DNA of 64,000 nt from Megalonaias nervosa (taxonomy: Eukaryota; Mollusca; Bivalvia; Unionida; Unionidae). The stretch is taken from positions 1-64,000 of the forward strand of contig JAECUM010016850.1 of the NCBI GenBank assembly GCA_016617855.1, given 5' to 3'. Position numbers and translations under genes: made by a program. Positions 20,659 through 30,633 of the stretch are shown piece after piece. Every line of letters starts with the position of its first letter. Position 1 is the first letter of the stretch. A model generated the notes under the pieces. That model saw only the letters and a list, made by a program, of their open reading frames with translations, had not been told where the DNA came from and did not search any database.

Positions 20659-21070
20659 TTATTTATTGTTACATAAAATTTGTTTGATTCCGATGCTGGA
20701 TGCAGCTTTTTTAGTTGCTCCAGATACCACCCCTGATGCTGCCGCTAGTCCAAGTGTTCCTAGTACAGGTAAAATTTTAGGTATTGCACTAGCTATTACA
20801 GAAAATGCTGTCCAAAAATCTGCCGTATTTTGCCATCGCTGTTATTTATGCAACAGATAGTTTGAGAACAAGGGGTTTTCCCTGATTAAGTTTATTAATT
20901 TGTTGTTGAGTTAACATTACTTTCACTGTGGCGACTTTGTCATTCTCTAGAGACTTTGTCTCTTGTGATATCATTAGAGACACAGAATTATGTTTAGCAA
21001 CCGCTGCTGATAATTTTTTAATTTGACTGGGCATTAGGTATATTTCTCTGGTTGAGTATTCTGTTTTCAT
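20659..21070 (-). pseudogene. Minor virion protein candidate (KLS repeats + hydrophobic tail), broken
   Basis: The first half is intact from ATG 21070 (MKTEYSTREIYLMPSQIKKL). It shows repeats of the form QIKKLSAAVAK / QQINKLNQGKPLVLKL, seen in an abundant uncharacterised Maverick protein. An in-frame TAA follows at about 20846. In another frame a hydrophobic Ala/Gly-rich segment continues (LPVLGTLGLAAASGVVSG, near 20730-20780) to a stop at 20659-20661. The ATG overlaps the stop of the capsid gene (ATGA). I infer one broken gene for a membrane-active minor capsid protein, but two separate genes are possible. Confidence 0.5.
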
Positions 21071-22446
21071 TTATACTTGTTTGTCATACAATATTTACAC
21101 TTGGACAGCCATCCTTCCCTTGGTCGCATCAGTTGTCAAGAATCTAGCGCATATACGTTATGTTGTTTGGCTGGCAGTGCGCCAAGCGCCAAAGTGATAT
21201 CAATATCAACAGTCAATCCAATAACTCATTCAGAATGTTTTGATATTTCATAATAAAAGCAATGATACAATGATTGAAATGACTCTACTGATATCTGAGA
21301 CTTACTCTCTGAGTCCTGATATATTTGCATAGCCTCCATAAGATACATGTACGGCTGAGATATGTTTTTTGTTTCATCGTCAGCAAAATTACATTCGATT
21401 GCATGTTCGGAATATTGTTTAGAATTTACTCTAACAAATATTTGTGTGACATCAGGGTTATCAAGTACAGAGTTGTTCATTTCTTGATCATTATGACATG
21501 CCTGTCGTTGAAATACTGTAACAACAAACAAATGTCGGGGTAATTGTTTGCATGACGTAGTTGTGACATGCCAGGTGTAATCAGTTGCATTAGGAATTGC
21601 TGTTTGGTAAATTCTGTTTTGCTGAAAATATATTTTTTTCGTGTAAGCGGTCAATAATGATTCGAATTCCATTGTTTTAGCTTCAGATGGGACAACTCGT
21701 GGCATCCACAGCGCTAATCTTGTAATAGCAAACTGTCTTTCACCTACTCCATCAACGTGTATTATACATTCATTTTGATCAGCTCGATCTAAAATAAGTG
21801 TATGTTTTATCCCGCGAGAAACTTTGTTATACTCTCAGCAAAATTCAAATATTGTGCTTAATGGAAGCATCATTGTTATTTGGCGAGATTCTGCGGCAAA
21901 TGCGTTTCTTTTAGCATATCCCTCGTTATATTGCTGTCATTGTAATCTTGTAACAGCTATTAGATTATTGTTATCTGGAGCAGGAGCATCAGCACCAGTA
22001 CCAAATTCACTTGAAACAGCTGTCCCAAATCCGGTATCTTTAAACCACATCATATTTGTGGCCATTGATCTTGAATAATCATTGCTGAACGAGACAATAT
22101 TTAGTATTGTACTCGCTATAGGCAAGTGCATTGAAATATCGTCCACGGTTTGATTGGCCAGTTGGTACTGTGCACTTTTAAATAAACTCCAACCGTTATT
22201 GACAAGTAAACTTTCATCGCCAGCTGCAATATTACCACCAATCATAGTTAGTAATCGACCACGCACTTCTAACACCACCTTGTGCGGCAATAAAAACACA
22301 TCCTCATCTCTTGTGTTAAAAGTTCTGATGCTAACTTTATTTGGTTCGTTTGAGTTTTCGTCGAGATACTCGACATACTCGAATTGTTTCACTGCGTCGT
22401 TGGTATCATGTTCTTCGGCAAGATCAAGATAATTTTTAACTGACAT
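21067..22446 (-). pseudogene. Major capsid protein (double jelly-roll, hexon-like), four in-frame TGA
   Basis: The structural shell protein. One uninterrupted frame of 459 codons starts at ATG 22446 (MSVKNYLDLAEEHD) and ends at TGA 21067-21069, overlapping the next gene. The central LALWMPRVVPSEAKTMEF segment, the preceding GIKHTLIL and the SFQSLYHCFYYEISK region match the double jelly-roll capsid family of Mavericks as I recall it. The only damage is four in-frame TGA codons at 21937-21939, 21835-21837, 21226-21228 and 21136-21138. There is no frameshift and no TAA or TAG. The virion role is established for the family; expression here is not expected unless TGA is suppressed. Confidence 0.8.
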
Positions 22447-22480
22447 TATTTATTCTATAATTCACATAAAATTTAAGTAG

Positions 22481-22839
22481 CTAAAAAGCAGCAGGTATTA
22501 TTTGTCTTGTTTTCTTTACAAGTTTGCGCATTACCTCTTCACCATGTGGTGACAATAATTTTTTTGTTGTAGCTATCATAGCTCATTCTGTTTCCTAAGT
22601 TGGTGCAATATCTGATATTGCTCGTTTTATTCCGCGTTTGAAGGTGGGCTGCCTTTAATTTTATCAGCGATCTTTTGTCCTACTGCACTGCCTGCTGCAC
22701 TAGCAATAGCTTTACCTGTGTCAAGTGCAACTGGTGCTACTTTACGCACAATTCCTGGGATGTTTTCAGCTATTTTTGTAAATATATTTCAAAAAAATCC
22801 ACCTACAATTTTTCTTCTGTAAACTTTTTTTTTTCTCAT
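22481..22839 (-). pseudogene. Minor virion / core protein candidate (basic + amphipathic), broken
   Basis: It starts at ATG 22839 with a very basic head (MRKKKKVYRRKIVGGFF), then an amphipathic Ala/Val-rich helix (VAPVALDTGKAIASAAGSAV) and a basic tail (LVKKTRQIIPAAF). This resembles adenovirus pVI/pX-type proteins found next to the capsid gene in Mavericks. Damage is a TGA near 22787, one frameshift near 22645, and a TAG and a TGA near 22590. It ends 34 bases before the capsid start. The role is inferred from layout and composition. Confidence 0.55.
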
Positions 22840-22879
22840 CTTTGTTATTAAATTAGGTTTACAAAATTTACGCCTACAG

Positions 22880-23615
22880 TCATGAAGTGATCATGTGTAG
22901 GTGTAAATAATACGTGACAATTTCATTGTTAAGATCTATTTGTCATCCTGATCTGTTAGTTGCATTGTTATGCTGGTTATTTGATTTTCAGGAGTAATTG
23001 GATGGTATATTATTTGTCGAGGAGTAATTTGCATCAGTGAACCAGGCGGGACATCTGGTGAAAAACTATAGATTGTTTGACCTTGACTCCTAAAGCAGAA
23101 TACGACTCTGATGCAATAGAGCAATTGATTGACATTGTATTTACTTCTGTTATGTTAACTGGCAGATCTCCGTCATATGATACACTTTGTTCTGCAACAT
23201 TGCCATATTGTTGGTTTTTAAATCCTAATAATAATGCAATACTAGTCACTGGTGAAAAATCGATTATCAAATTATTTTTTAATGTGATTCTAGCTCGTAG
23301 CATATTATAGTTTGTAGTTATTTCAAAATTGTCTGTGGCAGTGTATTTTGTTATCAACTCTCTTATCATTTTGTTGAGATCAGTTACATTATATGCCCCC
23401 TGTGGTATTCTAACTGACACCCAAGCACCAGAATTAAATGTAAAATCATCATTGATGTTTAATTTTACATTTGCCATAGAATGCCATACTGTGGCAGAAA
23501 TCAATCCGATTTCGTATTGTTTATTCAGATCTAGTATTATTGGCTTATTATAGTAGACAGAAAAGTTTGCGCTGTCGTTCATTTGTGACGAGTTGAGTAA
23601 TAATGTTGTTGACAT
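22880..23615 (-). pseudogene. Penton-like minor capsid protein, two frameshifts
   Basis: The vertex protein of the Maverick capsid. From ATG 23615 the frame (MSTTLLLNSSQMNDSANFSV) is open for about 177 codons with beta-rich sequence. A shift near 23085 leads to the family's typical YSFSPDVPPGSLMQITP segment. A second near 22945 leads to the usual end, NNEIVTYYLHLH, with a stop at 22880-22882. No in-frame stops occur otherwise. Position between the pVI-like gene and the packaging module fits. The single jelly-roll fold is assumed from the family. Confidence 0.78.
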
Positions 23616-23745
23616 TTATAACAAAGTTGTTAGATAAGATAAAATTTCGTATTCATATGATGTTAGTAACCTGCTCGATCTAAGATTATACCTACAATTT
23701 CATTATCAATTTCAATGCTTTCATTACCTGCTTCTTTGGATGATA

Positions 23746-24592
23746 TTAATAACAATAGTCTGTCAACCAGTTCGGCATTTGATGTATAAACTCGGATACC
23801 AAACCGAGTCTTTGATCAACTTCAATTTTGTTTCCGTTTCTTTCAATTCTTCCAAGCATGGTGTAAAAATTTTGTTTATATGCTTCTTTACAAGTTTGAT
23901 ATTGTTTTACAGCTTGAATCACAGCTGATGCAATTGCTCCATTATGCATTTTATTAAAATTTTTCATCAAATACGGATCTTCATCATGGTCGTATCCTAA
24001 AACTTGATACACAGCGTTTCTTTTTCCAATAATACGATTTAATACTTTAGTAAACTTTGTATAATCATTCTCTGTCCATTTTCTTATGTTTTGAATATCA
24101 TCAAGCTCTAATTCTTTAACATGAAACTCGATAAAACCTTTCAACATACCAGTAGAAATATCTTCCTTTGCTATAGTTGCTAATTTTTCAGAATTTCTTT
24201 TCACAATCATTTCAGGAAGTTCTCTTGCACATTGAGCAGGGATCTCAATATCTTTTTGTCTGTTAATTCAATCAGCTACATCTTGTATTTTACTTTCTTC
24301 TTCCACTGTTTCAGCAATTTTTTCAGCGATCTTTTCTGACTCAACTTGTTGTTGTTCTTTTAACTGCCCCAACAAACTTTTTTCTTGTATTTTTTTTTAG
24401 TTCTCCTGGAGATATTGTTGACACTTCTGGTTGTTTGCCAAGTACTGCTTCGGTAACTGGCTTATAAAGTTAAGCAGTTTCTTCTTCTGCTTTAATTTGT
24501 CCTCACTGAGCTTCTTCCACTTTTTTCTTAAAAGCATATCAAGTTGTAATAATTTTTTTTAGTAATTAAATTTTTTGTTGATGTTTGTCCAT
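23746..24592 (-). pseudogene. Unknown conserved-looking Maverick gene, broken
   Basis: The 3' two thirds is open from 24210 (MIVKRNSEKLATIAKEDIST) to the stop at 23746. It encodes a helical, charged 154-aa portion with GYDHDEDPYLMKNFNKMHNG. Upstream the same frame continues past a TGA near 24266 into a coiled-coil-like EQQQVESEKIAEKIAETVEE stretch. Frames then change near 24400 and in the 5' part near 24550, where ATG 24592 could be the start. I do not recognise the family. Its place between ATPase and penton genes suggests a structural or assembly protein. Confidence 0.5.
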
Positions 24593-24624
24593 TATTTATT
24601 TTTTATGCGTTCTATAAAATTCTT

Positions 24625-25299
24625 CTATAGAAATGTGTCGATACAACAGTGAAACATTTTAGCTGGATCATGCACTAGTTTATCAAATAAAACGAAATTG
24701 TATTTGTCTTTGGTTGCTTGATGATATAACTCAATAAATTTATCTTTTGTTATGTCACCGCACTGCTCGTTTGCAATATTTCTCACATCAACATTATCTA
24801 GCTCTGGAAATAATATAAAACATCCTGTATTTTGCCTTATAAATCTATCAACATTGTAAAATCCTTGCGCGAGATAAATCAAATTACATTTGTTGTTATG
24901 CGATAATCAAAAATACAACTTAATCTTATTCATCTCCTTGTTGTTTAGTGGGATATCGTCAAATACAATTATTTTATGCTTGGATGAATCAAGTTCGTCA
25001 ACTGGAATTAATTCCTCTGGTTGTTTTATTAAATATATATCATCACCAGTGTCAAGCTCATCACAAAGTTTATCATTGTACTTGTTCAATAATTTGTATT
25101 TGTCTTGTTGCGGATTAATTGTGTAAATATATACCTTATTGTAGTTAAAGTTATCATTGAGTAAGAGATTTAATAATAAATTTGTTTTACCAGAGCCTGT
25201 ATGACCAACAATAAGATAATGACAATCTGGAAGTTCATTATTATGTTTATGTTTGATTAATCGTTTGGTGTCAAAATTTAATATCGTTGACTTCGCCAT
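24625..25299 (-). pseudogene. FtsK/HerA-type (A32-like) genome packaging ATPase, one in-frame TGA
   Basis: The motor that loads DNA into the capsid. It starts at ATG 25299 (MAKSTILNFDTKRL) and shows Walker A GHTGSGKT (near 25190), Walker B KIIVFDDI (near 24960) and a downstream LIYLAQGFYNV segment matching the family's sensor region. A single TGA at 24907-24909 interrupts the otherwise continuous frame, and a TAG at 24625-24627 ends it. About 224 codons is close to the usual length. It is transcribed divergently from the fibre gene, 38 bases away. Confidence 0.92.
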
Positions 25300-25337
25300 T
25301 ATTGTTATACAATTTTATGTTATATAATTTACATAGT
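25300..25337. promoter_or_regulatory. Divergent promoter region, ATPase / fibre gene
   Basis: A 38-bp AT-rich spacer lies between the leftward ATPase ATG and the rightward fibre ATG. It marks the switch of coding strand within the element. Function is inferred from position only. Confidence 0.4.
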
Positions 25338-26600
25338 ATGGCCTATTACACAAAGTTTAGAACAGCACTTACGGATCTGTTTCCACGTACGAACCAACAA
25401 TAACTGATACATCATCATTAGTTAAAAAAAACTGGCAACACAATGACAGGAAACCTGTTTATGTCAAATCAATGATTTCTAGGTTTAGAAACAAATTATC
25501 CGCCAATAAATGTTGTTGATACACAAGCTGTTAGTTATGCACAACTAAAAGTGATCGACAATAACAAACTGTCATTGACAGGAGGAACTTTAAGCGGTAA
25601 CTTGGATATGTCAGGGAAAAAAATAATAAATTTGGAAACCGCGTATCTGCCAGCAAACTTAAATCAAATATAAGCAGTAAGTTATTTACAGTTGAAATAT
25701 GTGGATAATAACAAGCCTGATAAAACCGGTGGAACGGTTACAGGTAATATTAACATGTCAAGGAAAAACATCATTGGGTTGGAAACTGCATATCCACCAG
25801 CAAGCGTTGATAATACACAAGCTGTAAGTTACGTGCAACTGAAATCTGTTGTGATAACAAGCTTAATAAGGCTGGTGACATAATGACAGGTAACCTTGTA
25901 ATGAGCAATAACTCAAAAATAACTGGATTACCGACAACCTCACCACCAGCTAATGATACTGATGCTATTAGTTATGCTCAATTAAGAGGAGCACTGGCCT
26001 CGTATTTAAACAATCCGGTGGACCAGTGTCAGGCAATATAAATATGAGAAACAATAAAATAACGATGACATATGTTCCAGTTAACCCTAATGATTTGACA
26101 AATAAAGCGTATGTTGACAGTCTGTCTGGTGGTATAAGATGAACTAAAAACAGTGTTGGGTATATTCCAACACTTTTTAAGGCAACTGACAACCGAGTTG
26201 GGTTTGAGGTAAGCGCATTAACACATTATCCTGAAAATTATCCTTTACGCTTTCTCTGATAGACAAGAATGGACGACTAATGGAGAAAAAAAAACTTTTG
26301 GATCAAAATTAAATGTCCAGTTGTAGTTGCTATTTGGCAATTTCATTTGCGCGGTTGATTAAACTCTAGTGTTCGGTGAATTTATAATTGGCGATTGGAG
26401 GGATCAAACGATGATATCAACTGGACAACAATGTATAGCACAGAGAACACGTATATTTCAACAACACAAAATATTTTACGACTCCAACAGAAAAGACTGT
26501 CAACAAGTACTTGTATTTTCAGGTTTATGTTGTTGCTGCTGAAAATCTGTTTCCAGGACTGACAGCATTTCAAATATATACACCTGATGATCAGATTTAA
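25338..26600 (+). pseudogene. Fibre-like protein: phage-tail-type repeats and discoidin-like tip, broken
   Basis: A candidate receptor-binding fibre. From ATG 25338 (MAYYTKFRTALTDLF) five repeats of about 45-55 residues follow. Their core is GGTxxGN[LI]xMS: GGTLSGNLDMS (25580), GGTVTGNINMS (25729) and GDIMTGNLVMS (25876) are the clearest. Each is followed by a YPP-type turn and an AVSYxQLK end. Such repeats are typical of phage tail fibres. The C-terminal 70 residues (26380-26600) contain WRLEGSNDDINW and PGLTAFQIY, resembling a discoidin / F5-8C carbohydrate-binding fold. TAA at 25401-25403, other stops near 25671 and 26139, and several frameshifts break it. Confidence 0.72.
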
Positions 26601-26617
26601 TCTAACGTTGTAAAATA

Positions 26618-27112
26618 ATGTCTGAACCAGCAATTATAACCATTGCAAGAGAATTTTATGGTAATATTTTTAACCCCAAAAAAGATGTTGGAAATAAATC
26701 ACTAGCAGCACATGTGATAAATACTATGAAAAATTTTACAATTACAATGATAAATTTTCCATTATCAGATGAAGAAAATTTTTTTATTCTTGTTATGCAT
26801 AAGCGAGGACTACAACTAATAAAAGTAATAGAAAACTTTGATATTATAAGCAGATACTGTCATCCTGATGATTGTCTACAAGAACAAAAACAAGTTGAAA
26901 TTCTGTTTAAAAAAATATTGCTTGAGCTTGATTTTAAAAATATAGATTTGATAATACAACCAGACCTATTAACACAAATAGCACAGGGGGGAAATATAAA
27001 CGATAACTATAATCATCTCAACAAACTAGCGGAATTTAGGATAATAAGAATAAAAAGGAACAAGGAGTTATACAATAGTCTTTTAAAACGAGAAATTTTT
27101 AAGAAACCCTAG
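26618..27112 (+). CDS. Hypothetical 164-aa Maverick right-arm protein
   Basis: An intact frame from ATG 26618 (MSEPAIITIAREFYGNIFNP) to TAG 27110-27112, starting 17 bases after the fibre stop. It is mixed alpha/beta, Asn/Ile/Lys-rich, with no signal peptide or obvious membrane span. I do not recognise the family. Being the longest undamaged gene of the element, it could be the most recently constrained, or simply lucky. Confidence 0.55.
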   Translation: MSEPAIITIAREFYGNIFNPKKDVGNKSLAAHVINTMKNFTITMINFPLSDEENFFILVMHKRGLQLIKVIENFDIISRYCHPDDCLQEQKQVEILFKKILLELDFKNIDLIIQPDLLTQIAQGGNINDNYNHLNKLAEFRIIRIKRNKELYNSLLKREIFKKP

Positions 27113-27478
27113 TTAAAATCGTTACCATATCAGTGGATACGGAGTTAATTATAAAAGCGTACTCAAACGCACGTCTACCCATGATGCGTAAAAAAGACCC
27201 AGAATTTGATCTGATTATTGTTGACAGATCACTGAAGATAATCAAAATTTTTGACGATGAAATTAGTTATCTCGATGATTATGAGTGAGAAAAGTTTTTT
27301 GAAGAAGTCAATCAAACAATATTTGAAGCAAAGTTTAATTCTTATTACGACATAAGTGATGAAGGCGATGTTTCACTTCCATCACTCCAATACTCTAGAC
27401 AATTGTCATTATGAAATTATTACAGTGAAGTCGAGAAAATATTTACAAAACAATATGAAAAATTATAGCTCAGAGTAA
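27113..27478 (+). pseudogene. Hypothetical Maverick right-arm gene, in-frame stops
   Basis: A single frame shows protein-like sequence over about 120 codons, for example ISVDTELIIKAYSNARLP and FDLIIVDRSLKIIKIFDDE. It is interrupted by TGA near 27287 and 27410 and TAG near 27466, with no frameshift. No clear start codon is present. The family is not recognised. Confidence 0.45.
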
Positions 27479-27502
27479 ATACTTTTACTCGTATTACTTA
27501 TC

Positions 27503-27948
27503 TTGGATGAAAATCACTCCAAAAATAATTTCCTGATAAATTTTGTAGTCGCATATGCAATTATCGGACAATATCTTGTCCTCAAAAATTTTACTTTGAA
27601 TCAAATAAGCTTGGTACTTGGGTTTATTGATGAAACAGAAAGAGAATATGGTAATTTGGTGAATGAAACAGATTTTTATGAACATGAAGTAGAAAAAAAC
27701 ATTTGATTCCTACAGTTGATTAAAGGAAAATGAGGTATTGACAGATGAATACTTCGTCAGAAGTTTATGACAAGTAGAGAGATTTTATAGCTGATCCTAA
27801 CAATAATAAGTTTCGTGAATTTCTTGATTCGATTGTTGGTGTTACAGATTTTAATATCGTTAAAAATTGTAAGCAAATATTGTATAATGAAAAAACAGAT
27901 CATCGATTTCAATCATATTTCAGAAGAAATTCCAAAACAAGATGTTGA
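27503..27948 (+). pseudogene. Hypothetical Maverick right-arm gene, frameshifted
   Basis: It is open from about 27503 (TTG only, so the true start is uncertain) as DENHSKNNFLINFVVAYAII, shifts frame near 27695, and runs through further stops to FREFLDSIVGVTDFNIVK and a stop at 27946-27948. Its end overlaps the start of the next gene by about 60 bases in a different frame. It looks helical and acidic. No family recognised. Confidence 0.4.
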
Positions 27949-28368
27949 CATCCTAATGCAATATTACAAATTTTATCATAAAAACCTTTGGTGTGTAAAA
28001 CAGTGTTACAAGTATTACAGTAGAATACTTCGAGTAATATCATATTTACCACTGATAATGACTAGCTCTGGTATAATCTCAAATGGAGTATCATTAAACC
28101 TGTTTTTATTAATAATATCTGGTGTTGGTGTTTTTCTTTCAACAGCGTGTAAGAAAATTGAGCCTCGACTTGAGACTAAAATATTGCTTGGAAAACAGCA
28201 AGTATCACTTATAAAAAATTACTTGATCAGATACACTCTTATTTGCGATGCGTAAAATATGATATGGACAATTTAATATGCGAATTTCGTATTATTGACA
28301 GTATGTTAACAAATATTCTACCAATGAGAGTCAGTAGGTATGAAAAAGATTATCATAAAATATGGTGA
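27887..28368 (+). pseudogene. Two-span membrane protein of Maverick right arm, one frameshift
   Basis: From ATG 27887 (MKKQIIDFNHISEEIPKQDV) it has a Lys/Tyr-rich cytosolic head, then two hydrophobic segments, VISYLPLIMTSSGII and LNLFLLIISGVGVFLS (about 28035-28140), and a charged helical tail. A frameshift near 28220 separates the tail, which ends at TGA 28366-28368. A similar head/two-span/helical-tail protein is common in invertebrate Mavericks without known function. It is the last gene before the right TIR. Confidence 0.55.
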
Positions 28369-28428
28369 CCGATCATCATTGCTACTGTTTATTTTTTGAT
28401 TATTTTTTAAATTTAACATGATGATTAT

Positions 28429-28635
28429 AGTAGTAATAGTAAATGAGCTGTTTCTATCTCAGAGACCCCCTTCCCAGACGAAACATATTTTGTCAGAAAT
28501 ATGCTAGAAAAATAATTATCATGTAAAAGTCATTATTTTGAGCTAGAAAAGGCTGGTGAAGAAAATATTAATATAGAAGCGTTTTGGAGGGGGAAGGGGG
28601 TCTCTGAGAGAGAAATCTCATTTACTATTACTACT
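28429..28635 (-). repeat. Right terminal inverted repeat (207 bp)
   Basis: An inverted copy of 11505-11711 with exactly the same length. It has the same internal palindromic arms of about 46 bp at both of its own ends. Confidence 0.93.
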
Positions 28636-28640
28636 GTACA
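28636..28640. repeat. Right target-site duplication GTACA
   Basis: It pairs with 11500-11504. One further base would make GTACAA on this side, but the left copy reads GGTACA, so only five bases match. Confidence 0.8.
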
Positions 28641-28945
28641 AACAAACAGGAAGGTATATTCAGACTATAGGAAAGTTTAATGATGTTAAGGTGTGTAGTA
28701 GTTATTGTGTCAAACCATCCATCTGACCATCTGGCACATTTTCATTAGTGTGGTTAGTCCTGTGCATTTTTTTTTTTAAATGGTAAATATTATGTTCATC
28801 ACCTGAAGATGCACTTAATGAAAAACACTTGGCTGCCACAATGTTTGTTAGAGTTATTGCTCTTTCTGTCTTAATCCATTGTATGACTCAAACTCATTAG
28901 AGAAAATAGTCGCATAGTTCTTTTGGGTTGCCAGAAAATTTAGTA

Positions 28946-30633
28946 AACTATCACAATCCAAGACAAATCAGGAAAATGCCTCACAGAAGATCAAGAAATC
29001 CTCAAGCGATGGACAGAATACTGCTCAGAATTGTACAATCATAAGACCCAAGGAGATCCAGCAGTACTAAATTGCCCTCAGGCAGAAGAAAATGATGACA
29101 ACCCCATTCTTCGTGAAGTAGTAGAAATTGCAATTAGGTCACTAAAGAAAGGAAAGTCAGCCGGCATTGACAACATACTAGCAGAGCTCATTCAAGCAGG
29201 AGGAGAAGAGATAGCCACAGTTCTAACAACAGTCTGCAACAAGATATGGCAGACAGGAAAATGGCCCACCACATGGACTCAATCCTTGGTCATCATGCTC
29301 CCAAAGAAAGGAAACCTACAGCTGTGCCAAAACTACAGAACCATCAGTATGATCAGTCGCCCAAGCAAAGTCATGCTGAAGATAATTCTCAACAGACTAA
29401 AGCCTCAAACAGAGAAAATTATTGCTGAAGAGCAGGCAGGCTTCCGAGCAGGAAGGAGCACCACAGAACAAATCTTAATCTCAGACTCCTTTGCGAGAAA
29501 TACCTTCAGCACCAGCATAATCTATATCATGTCTTTATATATTTCAAAAAGGCCTTTGATAGGGTATGGCATGCAGCCTTTTGGGCAGCTATGAGAAAGT
29601 AAAACATCAGCTCAAACCTGGTGCAGGTTGTTGAGAACCTCTATGACAAAGCCACCAGTGCTGTCCTCATCAATGGCAGCAGAGGAGATTGGTTTCAAAC
29701 AACAGTTTGAGTTAGACAGGGATGTATACTGTCACCTACATTCTTCAACATTTTCCTGGAAAGGATCATGGAGGATGCCTTGCATGACCACAAGGGCACT
29801 GTCAGCATTGGAGGAAGAACAATCACAAACCTTCGCTTCGCAGATGGTATTGATGGTTTAGCAGGAGATGAAAAAGAACTGGCTGACTTGGTTGGACACC
29901 TTGACACAACCTCCACAGCATACGGTATGGAGATTAGTGCTGAAAAAAACAAACTGATGATAAACAATACCAATGGCATCAGTGCAGAAATAAAGGTCAG
30001 TGGACAGAAGCTGGAAAGAGTCACAAGCTTTAAGTACTTGGGATCAATTATCACAGACAAGGGCTCCAAACCAGAACTACTTTGCAGGATTGCTCAGACA
30101 ACAGCAACAATAACAAGGTTGAGACCAATATGGAAAGATACCAACATTGCTTTTGGTTCCAAAATAAAGCTGATGCGCTCGATTGTCATATCTATCTTTC
30201 TTTATGCTTGTGAAACATGGACGCTCACATCGGACATACAAAGAAGGATTCAAACCTTTGAAATAAGATGTTACCACAAGATCTTGGGCATCTCATACAT
30301 TGATCATGTAATCAACGAAGAAGTCCACAACAGGATCCAACGAGCCATCAGATCCTATGAAGACCTCTTGACCACTGTAAAAAAGCACAAACTGAAGTGG
30401 TACGGTCATGTCTTAAGATCATCTGGACTGGCAAAAGTAGTCATGCAAGGTACAGTGCGAGGGTGCAGAAAAAGAGGTGGGAAGACAACATTAAGGAGTG
30501 GACAGGCATGGGATTTGGAGATTCCCAAAGGGCAGTAGAGAACAGAGAAAGATCGAGAGAATTGGTTGCAAAGTCAACTGTGGTGCCCCAACGACCTCTT
30601 GGGTTAAGGGATTGATGATGATGATGATGAATG
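28946..30633 (+). pseudogene. RTE/ingi-like LINE reverse transcriptase, 5'-truncated and broken
   Basis: A non-LTR retrotransposon insertion bracketed by an exact 13-bp target duplication AGAAAATTTAGTA (28933-28945 and 30634-30646), with a (TGA)n-type 3' tail at 30613-30632. RT motifs are GKSAGIDNI, QNYRTISMIS, EEQAGFRAGRSTTEQ, the QGCILSP-type box near 29720, and the catalytic box as FADG instead of FADD (near 29840). The tail has FLYACETWTLT, KWYGHVLR and VVPQRPLGLRD before the stop at 30613-30615. Frameshifts lie near 29500 and 30470, with in-frame stops near 29600 and 29710. It begins in the region between endonuclease and RT, so the endonuclease is missing. Confidence 0.92.

Larger units (their letters stand above)
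11505..28635. mobile_element. Maverick/Polinton (adintovirus-like) element, defective copy
   Basis: A 17,131-bp element with 207-bp terminal inverted repeats starting AGTAGTAATAG at both ends. A 5-bp GTACA direct repeat flanks it (11500-11504 and 28636-28640). It encodes the hallmark Maverick set: protein-primed DNA polymerase B, retroviral-type integrase with chromodomain, adenain-like protease, FtsK/A32 packaging ATPase, double-jelly-roll major capsid and penton-like proteins. Size and content are normal for the group, whose usual target duplication is 6 bp. Most genes carry stops or single-base frameshifts, so this is an old endogenous copy. The left two thirds are mainly leftward. From 25338 rightward the genes are rightward. 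Confidence 0.97.

Noticed and set aside
11505..28635. Alternative genetic code (TGA = Trp) in the element
   Set aside because: TAA and TAG also interrupt polB, integrase and other genes and frameshifts abound, so ordinary decay is simpler. Kept only as a question for the capsid gene.
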